From positions 1 through 29,097 of the forward strand of contig CAKQMI010000024.1 in the NCBI GenBank assembly GCA_934254835.1: a stretch of DNA of 29,097 bases. Reading direction: 5' to 3'. The notes beneath the pieces are model-generated. The model saw only the letters and a program-made list of their open reading frames with translations. It was not told the DNA's origin and searched no databases. The stretch's first letter is position 1. Every line of letters begins with the position of its first letter. Shown here in pieces: positions 23,650 through 29,097 of the stretch. The position numbers and the translations under genes were made by a program. Source of the stretch: an uncultured Clostridia bacterium (lineage in GTDB: Bacteria; Bacillota; Clostridia; Christensenellales; CAG-917).

Positions 23650-23689
23650 TAGGAAATTATCGGGTTTTAATTAGGAAATTATCGGGTTT
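23650..23689 (+). repeat. Tandem duplication in the DUF4364 leader
   Basis: TAGGAAATTATCGGGTTT occurs twice with a 22-base period (from 23650 and from 23672) just before the ATG at 23693. Each unit has an AGGAA that could serve as ribosome site; the nearer one is about 15 bases from the ATG, longer than usual. Confidence 0.8.
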
Positions 23690-23692
23690 AAT

Positions 23693-24217
23693 ATGGATAT
23701 CTTTGACAGCACCGTCAATAAACTTATCATTTTGTACATTTTCGACGCCATCGAGATGCCTCTGGAGGAGGACAGTATCGTCGATATTTGTTACTATGAC
23801 CTGAAATGCATGCAGTATATCGATTGCAAGGAAGCCATCGCAAACCTTTTGGACGCGGGGCTTATCGTCGATGCGGGCGGTGCGGGAAAGACAACCTACA
23901 ATATTACGCGCGACGGCTATGAATGTCTGAAACATTTTTACACCCGTATTCCGTCGCACTACCGCGACCAAATTATGACCTATTGCAAGGAAAATCGCCT
24001 GAACCTCAGAAAAAAACAGGAGTATTTCAGCGATTACTTCAAAAACGACGACGGAAGTTATACCGTGCTTTTGCGTATCCTTGACAAAAATCTCGTAATT
24101 ATGGAACTGAAACTTATCGTCGCAAGTCGCAACAACGCGAAATGGATCGTCAAAAACTGGGGCGACAAAGCCGCGCAAATTTACGGCGTCTTGTACGAAT
24201 CGCTTATGGAGAACTAG
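23693..24217 (+). CDS. DUF4364-family protein
   Basis: A 174-residue protein of the clostridial DUF4364 family. It has no signal peptide or membrane segment. The first half resembles a winged-helix domain (VNKLIILYIFDAIEMPLEEDSIVDI, then a basic YNITRDGYECLKHF stretch); the second half (about 105-170) is a beta-rich part with VLLRILDKNLVIMELKLIVAS. A transcription-regulator role is plausible from the winged-helix look but unproven. The TSCPD gene follows by ten bases, so the two are co-transcribed. Confidence 0.85.
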   Translation: MDIFDSTVNKLIILYIFDAIEMPLEEDSIVDICYYDLKCMQYIDCKEAIANLLDAGLIVDAGGAGKTTYNITRDGYECLKHFYTRIPSHYRDQIMTYCKENRLNLRKKQEYFSDYFKNDDGSYTVLLRILDKNLVIMELKLIVASRNNAKWIVKNWGDKAAQIYGVLYESLMEN

Positions 24218-24227
24218 GAGGACTTAT

Positions 24228-24470
24228 ATGCCAATTTACAGAACAAAAGGAACATGCTCACGCGAAATACTGTTTTCGGTCGAGGACAATAAACTCACCG
24301 ATTTGAAATTTATCGGAGGTTGCTCGGGCAATCTTCAGGCAATCCAAAGACTTTGCATCGGGAAATCCATCGATGAGATTATCCCCATACTTTCCGGCAT
24401 CAAGTGCAGGAACGATACGTCGTGCCCGGATCAGTTGGCTAAAGCTTTAACCGAATACAAAAATAAGTAA
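24228..24470 (+). CDS. TSCPD-domain protein (TIGR03905 type)
   Basis: An 80-residue protein consisting of one TSCPD domain: GTCSREILFSVEDN, FIGGCSGNLQAI, and the naming end motif TSCPDQLAKAL. The domain, also found at the C-terminus of class II ribonucleotide reductases, has conserved cysteines (here in GTCS, GGCSGN, IKCRND and TSCPD) that may bind a metal. Stand-alone copies are common in clostridia and their role is unknown. The ribosome site AGGAGG precedes the ATG by seven bases. Confidence 0.88.
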   Translation: MPIYRTKGTCSREILFSVEDNKLTDLKFIGGCSGNLQAIQRLCIGKSIDEIIPILSGIKCRNDTSCPDQLAKALTEYKNK

Positions 24471-24492
24471 AAGGCGATAATTTGCGCCTTTT
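24469..24492 (+). terminator. Terminator after the TSCPD gene
   Basis: AAAAGGCG (24469-24476) and CGCCTTTT (24485-24492) around an eight-base loop; the T run is only four long. A longer hairpin follows immediately (24501-24559). Confidence 0.6.
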
Positions 24493-24500
24493 ATGGCGTT

Positions 24501-24559
24501 TTGGCAGAACCTGAAAAATCGTGTACGCTCAGTACACTGGATTTTTCAGAACCTGCCAA
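24501..24559. repeat. Long near-palindromic hairpin
   Basis: TTGGCA/TGCCAA at the ends, then a symmetric internal loop of GAACC on both sides, then TGAAAAATC/GATTTTTCA, then GTGTAC/GTACAC around GCTCA. This makes a 59-base stem-loop. A similar beginning (TTTTGGCAAAACCT) is cut by the right edge of the window near 29052, so it is probably a dispersed family. Confidence 0.8.
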
Positions 24560-24598
24560 GAACCCCAAAATAACGGGGCCCCCGCAAGATACTGCAAG

Positions 24599-24713
24599 GG
24601 GGCCCCCACAAGATACTTTGTACTTGTGGGGATAAGGAGTATGCGAGCGTAAGACAATCGACTGTCGCAAGCGACATTCGGTTGGTCAAAAACGAAGCAT
24701 ACGACGAGGGGAG
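24599..24713 (+). repeat. Dispersed structured repeat, copy 2
   Basis: Matches 551-665 in opposite orientation. Hairpin 1 is CCCCACAAG (24604-24612) with CTTGTGGGG (24623-24631); the outer stem of part two is GTATGC (24639-24644) with GCATAC (24697-24702). Just upstream (24578-24600) is a partial, diverged duplicate of hairpin 1. Confidence 0.8.
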
Positions 24714-24735
24714 ACGGAACAAACAAGCAAAAGAC

Positions 24736-24764
24736 AAACAATCGCCACATTGTGGCGATTGTTT
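24736..24764. repeat. Perfect 14-base inverted repeat
   Basis: AAACAATCGCCACA and TGTGGCGATTGTTT separated by one base. There is no T run after it, so it is a hairpin or binding site rather than a classical terminator. Confidence 0.75.
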
Positions 24765-24790
24765 GGTCAAAAGAGCAGTTTGTGACGAAT

Positions 24791-24990
24791 TCTCGCCTTT
24801 TACGAAGGGGGAGAGTTTTTTTTTGCGATTATCACTCATCAAAATTCTGCCGTTTTGAAAAGCTAGAAAATCACAAAACACTCGTCTTTTACGGCGAGTT
24901 TTCGCTTTTATGCGATTATCACTCATCAAAATTCTGCCGTTTTGAAAAGTTAAAAAATCATTAAACACTGCCTTTTATAAATGGGGAGAA
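24791..24990. repeat. Tandem repeat, 87-base period, about 2.3 units
   Basis: TGCGATTATCACTCATCAAA and what follows recurs from 24824 and from 24911, nearly identical for 57 bases. The segments before each core (CTCGCCTTTTACG..., CTCGTCTTTTACG..., CTGCCTTTTAT...) are also related and decay into the flank. Open frames across it are by-products of the repeat. Confidence 0.8.
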
Positions 24991-25025
24991 AATGTAAAAA
25001 TTCATTCAAACAATCAAAAAACAAA

Positions 25026-25581
25026 TGACTGTCAAAGGGACACTCTTGCCATTTCTATAGCATAATGTTGTATTGTGAATCTTGAAATAAATTTAGTTTG
25101 TGAATATTGCGATTTACTTTTTAGTGATAATAGTGGTTGTTTTTAAGTGTAAAATTGACTTTAATTTTTATAAAAATCTACAATAATCAAATATCCAATC
25201 AACAACTATCGGGTAACGATAAACTTATACTTACATGGTTTAACCCTAAGCAACTGTTTTTTGTCAAAAATTGACACATGTTTTATATAAAGCCGACTAT
25301 AATCAAATATCCGATCAAAAATTATTCGGTTAAATCAAAAACTAAAAAATTCATGGCATCTATCCTACAAAGGAAGAGTGTCCCTTTGACAGTATTACGA
25401 TGTTTTTACTTTGACGAGAACAATTGACTATTTGGTTTGCAGGTATCAATGCAAAACAGAGTAGTGGTAATGCGTCAAAATATGATTATTATGTATGTTT
25501 TTAGCCTTTGTTTTGTGAAAAAAGATAGCAACAAAAATCAGTCTTTTAATTTATATGGCAAGAGTGTCCTTTTGACAGTCA
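25026..25581. mobile_element. 556-base AT-rich element with 27-base terminal inverted repeats, no coding capacity
   Basis: The left end (25026-25052) and right end (25555-25581) are inverted copies matching 26 of 27 bases (TGACTGTCAAA, then GGACACTCTTGCCAT). A third, internal copy in the same orientation as the right end lies at 25374-25393 and matches the left end perfectly over 20 bases. Inside, a roughly 58-base direct repeat begins at 25183 and at 25299 (ATAATCAAATATCC...). AAT flanks both ends and could be a 3-base target duplication. The interior has no credible gene. The best guess is a non-autonomous transposable element (MITE-like). Confidence 0.6.
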
Positions 25582-25614
25582 ATTATTAAAAAACAGTGAG
25601 GTTTTTTGCAAGGA

Positions 25615-25640
25615 AAAAGCACCGCGGTTGCGGTGCTTTT
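25615..25640 (-). terminator. Terminator of the M20 peptidase gene
   Basis: GCACCGC/GCGGTGC extended by A/T pairs, with a T run on the minus strand after the stem, 18 bases downstream of the peptidase stop. Confidence 0.88.
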
Positions 25641-25657
25641 GTGTGGGCTTGTAAAAG

Positions 25658-27067
25658 TTATTTGTTCATGACTTCCAGACACTGGGCAAAGAACTGAGTT
25701 GCTTTTTCCATGGCGTCGATACTGACGCGTTCATTGATGGCGTGGATACGTTTTTGGTCGTCCAAAGTCATCAAAAACGGGGTGAAGCGATAGATATTGT
25801 TGCAGACGTCGCCGTAATATCTGCTGTCGCTGTTGGCGATGAACATATACGGCGCGGTGACCATTGTCGGGAAGATTTGCTTGATGGCGACGTTGAGGTC
25901 GTGCCACGGTTTGACGTCGATGGGGGATACGGCGGTGGCTTCGGTGCCTTTGCCGTGTCTTTCGACCTTGACGTCTTTGCCGAGGAGTTTTTGGGTGTAG
26001 TCGATGACCTCGTCGCTCGTGACGCCGGTGATGATACGTGTATTGATATTTGCCGTGACCTTGGGCGGAATGACGTTTTCGGCGTCGCTACCGTGCAACA
26101 TAGTCTGCGCGAAGGTCGTTGAAATGAGGGCGTTGGTCAAAGGAATCTTCTTGAACACGAATTTAAGAAGGGGGCTTAAAATATCGCGGTTGACAAGGAG
26201 CATTCTGATGGGGAATTTCATGTGAGGCGCAAGCAACTTGAACGTTTGTTTGGTTGCGGGCGTCCACTGACTTTTCATGGGGTGCTTGTCGAGTTTTATG
26301 AGGGCTTTGCCCAAAATCGCCGCGGCAGAGGGCTTTGACGGGTTGGACGCGTGACCGCCCGCTTTGTCAACCGTGAGCGTCATATTGAGATTGCCTTTTT
26401 CGCACGTTGCGATAAGTCCGAAGAGTTTATCGACGCCTATCATATTGCCGTCGATAATGGTACCGCCTTCGTCGATGATATATTCAAGCGTGATATTTTG
26501 CTGTTTGAACCAAGCGCAGATATGTGCCGCGCCTTCTTCCGTCCACGCTTCCTCGTCGTGACCGAAGCAGAAATAGACGTCGCGTTCGGGCGTCCAGCCT
26601 TCTTCCAACAATTTTTCGGCTGCTTCGAGGATTGAAATCATCGTGCCTTTCATATCCTGCGTACCGCGTCCCCAGACGAAGCCGCCGTCAATAGTGCCCG
26701 CAAACGGCTCGTAATCCCAGCCTTCTTTCGGCGCGGGAACGACGTCCTGATGCGCAAGGAACGCGCCCGGAGCAAGCGTCGGATTTTTGCCTTTCAAACG
26801 ATAAACCAAACTATACTTATTGATAATTGTTTTTTCAGCCGATTTATGGAAAACGGGATAAGTTTTTTCAAGCCACGCGTGATAATCGAAGAAAGGCTTG
26901 TCGTTGCCTTCAAACTCGCCGACCATCGAAATCGTGGGGATTTGCACCGCCTCGGACAAATGTTTTGCGATGAGGTTTTTGTCAAAATCTCTTGCTTTAA
27001 ACTCGCCCGCGTCGATTTCCTGGGGTTTGCACAAGAGCGTGCGAATGATCATCGTAGTAAATAGCAT
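25658..27067 (-). CDS. M20-family metallopeptidase (CPS1/PM20D1-like)
   Basis: A 469-residue zinc hydrolase of the M20 family, cleaving peptides or N-acyl amino acids. Metal-site pattern: AHQDVV (His, Asp), GRGTQDMKG (bridging Asp), FGHDEEAWTEEGA (catalytic Glu pair), plus a lid-domain histidine in DKAGGHASNPSKP. The order and length resemble the carboxypeptidase S/PM20D1 branch. The start at 27067 has AAGGAG seven bases upstream on its strand; an open frame extends 50 residues further but overlaps the promoter region and would have an unlikely N-terminus. There is a hydrophobic MLFTTMIIRTLL start, probably too short for a signal peptide. It is divergent from PEP carboxykinase. Confidence 0.87.
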   Translation of the reverse strand: MLFTTMIIRTLLCKPQEIDAGEFKARDFDKNLIAKHLSEAVQIPTISMVGEFEGNDKPFFDYHAWLEKTYPVFHKSAEKTIINKYSLVYRLKGKNPTLAPGAFLAHQDVVPAPKEGWDYEPFAGTIDGGFVWGRGTQDMKGTMISILEAAEKLLEEGWTPERDVYFCFGHDEEAWTEEGAAHICAWFKQQNITLEYIIDEGGTIIDGNMIGVDKLFGLIATCEKGNLNMTLTVDKAGGHASNPSKPSAAAILGKALIKLDKHPMKSQWTPATKQTFKLLAPHMKFPIRMLLVNRDILSPLLKFVFKKIPLTNALISTTFAQTMLHGSDAENVIPPKVTANINTRIITGVTSDEVIDYTQKLLGKDVKVERHGKGTEATAVSPIDVKPWHDLNVAIKQIFPTMVTAPYMFIANSDSRYYGDVCNNIYRFTPFLMTLDDQKRIHAINERVSIDAMEKATQFFAQCLEVMNK

Positions 27068-27097
27068 AGGTAAAACTCCTTCAATATTCTTATAAAC

Positions 27098-27126
27098 ATT
27101 GTAATACATAGTGTATGATTTTGCAA
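27098..27126 (-). promoter_or_regulatory. Promoter of the M20 peptidase gene
   Basis: On the minus strand: TTGCAA (27126-27121), 17 bases, TACAAT (27103-27098). Confidence 0.65.
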
Positions 27127-27144
27127 CTTTTGTCAAAATAAATA

Positions 27145-27173
27145 TTGCGAAACAAAACAAATTGGTGTATGAT
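27145..27173 (+). promoter_or_regulatory. Promoter of pckG
   Basis: TTGCGA (27145-27150), 17 bases, TATGAT (27168-27173). It is about 20 bases from the divergent peptidase promoter and leaves a leader near 65 bases. Confidence 0.6.
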
Positions 27174-27247
27174 ATAAAGTAGAAATAAAATGGGGCAGAA
27201 TGTTGTTTTGCCCGCAAAAATCAATAATTATTATGGAGGCATATACT

Positions 27248-29023
27248 ATGACGACTAATAAGAAAGTTTTACAGTTTGTCGATGAAGCGGTTGCTCTTGC
27301 CAAGCCCGACAAGGTTGTTTGGATTGACGGCAGTGAGGCACAACTTGACGCGTTAAGAAAGGAAGCGATTGCGACCGGCGAAATGATTAAACTCAACGAT
27401 GAAAAATTGCCCGGTTGCTTATATCACCGCACCAAGCCCAACGACGTTGCGCGCGTCGAGGGCAGGACGTTCATTTGTAGCAGACGCAAGGAAGACGCAG
27501 GTCCCACCAACAACTGGATGGATCCCGAAGAAATGTACAAAAAACTCAAAGCCATCGCCAAAGACAGCATGATCGGACGTACCATGTACGTCATTCCGTT
27601 CTCGATGGGCGCGGTTGACAGTCCCTTTGCAAAGGTCGGCATCGAAACCACCGACAGCATTTACGTCGTCCTCAATATGGCGATTATGACCAGAGTCGGT
27701 CAAAAAGTCTTGGACAGACTCGGCGACAGCGAAGACGTCGTGCGCGGTTTCCACGCAAAATGCAACGTCGATGAAAACGAAAGATATATCGTTCAATTCC
27801 CCGAAGACAACGCCATTTGGTCGGTCAACAGCGCATACGGCGGAAACGTCCTTTTGGGCAAGAAGTGCTTTGCGCTCCGTATCGCGTCGTATCAGGGCAA
27901 AAACGAAGGCTGGATGGCTGAACATATGCTCATTTTGGGCGTAGAAAAACCCAACGGCGAAACGAAATATATCACGGCGGCATTCCCGTCGGCTTGCGGA
28001 AAAACCAACCTCGCAATGCTCATTCCGCCCGAGGTCTATACCGAAAAAGGCTACAGAGTATTTACGGTCGGTGACGACATCGCTTGGCTCCGCGTGGGCG
28101 CAGACGGCAGACTTTACGCAATTAACCCCGAGGCGGGCTTCTTCGGCGTCGCTCCCGGCACCAACGAAAAGTCCAACCCCAACGCTCTTGCCTCCACAAG
28201 AAAGAATACAATTTTCACAAACGTTGCCATAAATCCCGAAGACAACACCGTGTGGTGGGAAGGTCTGACCAAAACCCCGCCCGCAAGACTTATCGACTGG
28301 ATCGGCAATCCTTGGACGCCCGATACGAAGGACGCCGACGGCAAACCCGTCAAGGCGGCCCACCCCAACAGCCGTTTCACCGCGCCCGCAATCAACTGCC
28401 CGTGCATCAGCAGTGAGTTCGAGGCTCCCAACGGCGTGCCCATCAGCGCAATCGTGTTCGGCGGTCGTCGCGCGGTAACCACTCCGCTTGTATATCAATC
28501 GAGAAGTTGGGACAACGGCGTGTTCGTCGGCAGTATTATGGCGTCCGAAACCACCGCCGCGGCGGCAGGTGCAGTCGGCGTTGTGCGTCGCGATCCTATG
28601 GCAATGCTCCCGTTCTGCGGATATCACATGGGCGACTACTTCCAGCATTGGATCGATATGGGCAAGAAAATCAAAGTCCAACCCAAAATCTTCAACGTCA
28701 ACTGGTTCAGAACCGACAGCGAAGGTCACTTCATTTGGCCGGGCTTCGGCGACAATATGCGCGTGCTTGACTGGATCTTGAAGCGTTGTGAGGACGCCGT
28801 CGATGCGGACGAAACCCCCATCGGATTTGTGCCGAAACCCGAGGATATCAACCTCGAAGGTTGCGACGTGGACGAGGATACCTTGAAAGGTCTTTTGAAC
28901 GTCGATACCGATATGTGGAAGAAGGAAGCCGAAGGCATTAAGGAGTTCTATACCAAGTTTGGCGATAGGTTGCCGAGGGAATTGGAGGAAGAACTTGCCT
29001 CGCTTGAATCCCGCCTTAAGTAA
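27248..29023 (+). CDS. pckG: Phosphoenolpyruvate carboxykinase (GTP)
   Basis: A 591-residue GTP-type PEPCK, interconverting oxaloacetate + GTP and PEP + GDP + CO2 at the gluconeogenesis/anaplerosis branch. Motifs: SAYGGNVLLGKKCFALRIAS (substrate site), FPSACGKTNLAML at 246-258 with the reactive Cys250, GDDIAW (metal), and PEAGFFGVAPGTN. The ATG at 27248 with GGAGGC just upstream is the start; an open frame reaches 27200 but without a ribosome site or family match. In fermenting anaerobes this enzyme often runs toward oxaloacetate, conserving GTP. No terminator is visible before the right edge apart from the repeat-like sequence. Confidence 0.95.
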   Translation: MTTNKKVLQFVDEAVALAKPDKVVWIDGSEAQLDALRKEAIATGEMIKLNDEKLPGCLYHRTKPNDVARVEGRTFICSRRKEDAGPTNNWMDPEEMYKKLKAIAKDSMIGRTMYVIPFSMGAVDSPFAKVGIETTDSIYVVLNMAIMTRVGQKVLDRLGDSEDVVRGFHAKCNVDENERYIVQFPEDNAIWSVNSAYGGNVLLGKKCFALRIASYQGKNEGWMAEHMLILGVEKPNGETKYITAAFPSACGKTNLAMLIPPEVYTEKGYRVFTVGDDIAWLRVGADGRLYAINPEAGFFGVAPGTNEKSNPNALASTRKNTIFTNVAINPEDNTVWWEGLTKTPPARLIDWIGNPWTPDTKDADGKPVKAAHPNSRFTAPAINCPCISSEFEAPNGVPISAIVFGGRRAVTTPLVYQSRSWDNGVFVGSIMASETTAAAAGAVGVVRRDPMAMLPFCGYHMGDYFQHWIDMGKKIKVQPKIFNVNWFRTDSEGHFIWPGFGDNMRVLDWILKRCEDAVDADETPIGFVPKPEDINLEGCDVDEDTLKGLLNVDTDMWKKEAEGIKEFYTKFGDRLPRELEEELASLESRLK

Positions 29024-29049
29024 AAAGTCATAATTTTGCGATCTTTTGA

Positions 29050-29097
29050 GTTTTTGGCAAAACCTTACTCGGTTACGTACGACAAGTACGCGCCCTC
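29050..29097. repeat. Start of a possible hairpin repeat cut by the window edge
   Basis: TTTTTGGCAAAACCT, then GTACG-ACA-AGTACG. The first block resembles the outer arm of the hairpin at 24501 (TTTTGGCAGAACCT), and the inner GTAC/GTAC also recurs. The other arm would be beyond the edge. Confidence 0.45.

Noticed and set aside
24824..24967. A CRISPR array
   Set aside because: There are only two good copies, the repeated part is 57 bases with a 30-base gap, and no cas genes are nearby. It is a tandem duplication.
25053..25554. A small gene inside the inverted-repeat element
   Set aside because: The stretch is AT-rich with frequent stops in all frames, no ribosome site and no peptide pattern.
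27419..28729. A 436-residue minus-strand frame inside pckG
   Set aside because: It is an antisense shadow of a highly conserved enzyme, with no ribosome site or motif.

Overview
The window reads as a chromosome segment from an anaerobic member of the Bacillota, most likely an uncultured Clostridia lineage. The support is gene content: a diadenylate cyclase, a DUF4364 protein, a TSCPD protein, a GlpA-like/FAD oxidoreductase/DUF1667 trio, a GTP-type PEP carboxykinase, and a tungsten-type aldehyde:ferredoxin oxidoreductase. Clear -35/-10 boxes with 17-base spacers and many 4-base ATGA gene overlaps fit this. Species cannot be named from the sequence alone.

Layout. (1) 1-753: the end of one XRE-type regulator overlapping a second complete one, a strong terminator, then a non-coding stretch with a copy of a dispersed structured repeat. 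(2) 754-3175, minus strand: a tungstate ABC transporter (tupC, tupB, tupA). TupA is circularly permuted relative to its family, and its leader is highly structured (candidate molybdenum/tungsten-cofactor riboswitch). (3) 3476-12038, plus strand: ten tightly packed genes for a tungstopterin aldehyde oxidoreductase and its cofactor: four-cluster ferredoxin, AOR, MoaD-like, ThiF/MoeB-like, MogA, MoeA, MoeA fused to a periplasmic-binding-like domain, MoaA, MoaC and a MOSC protein. Transport, cofactor synthesis, metal insertion and the consuming enzyme therefore lie back to back. No MoaE and no flavin subunit for the AOR are present. (4) 12087-12821: a left-handed beta-helix acyltransferase, then a terminator.

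(5) 12949-19017: inorganic pyrophosphatase, the GlpA-like/FAD/DUF1667 trio, a ComEC-type channel and DNA polymerase III delta. (6) 19213-22635: diadenylate cyclase, DUF1015 protein and aspartate kinase. The aspartate kinase terminator lies inside the convergent lipid kinase gene (22636-23529, minus). (7) 23693-24470: DUF4364 and TSCPD proteins from a promoter divergent to the lipid kinase.

(8) 24471-25657: about 1.2 kb without credible genes, full of repeats: a long hairpin, a second copy of the dispersed structured repeat, an 87-base tandem repeat, and a 556-base AT-rich element with 27-base terminal inverted repeats. (9) 25658-29023: a divergent pair, an M20 metallopeptidase (minus) and PEP carboxykinase (plus). 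The window ends in what looks like the start of another hairpin repeat.

The most notable observations are the circularly permuted TupA with its structured leader, the complete tungsten-enzyme island, and the gene-free repeat region.
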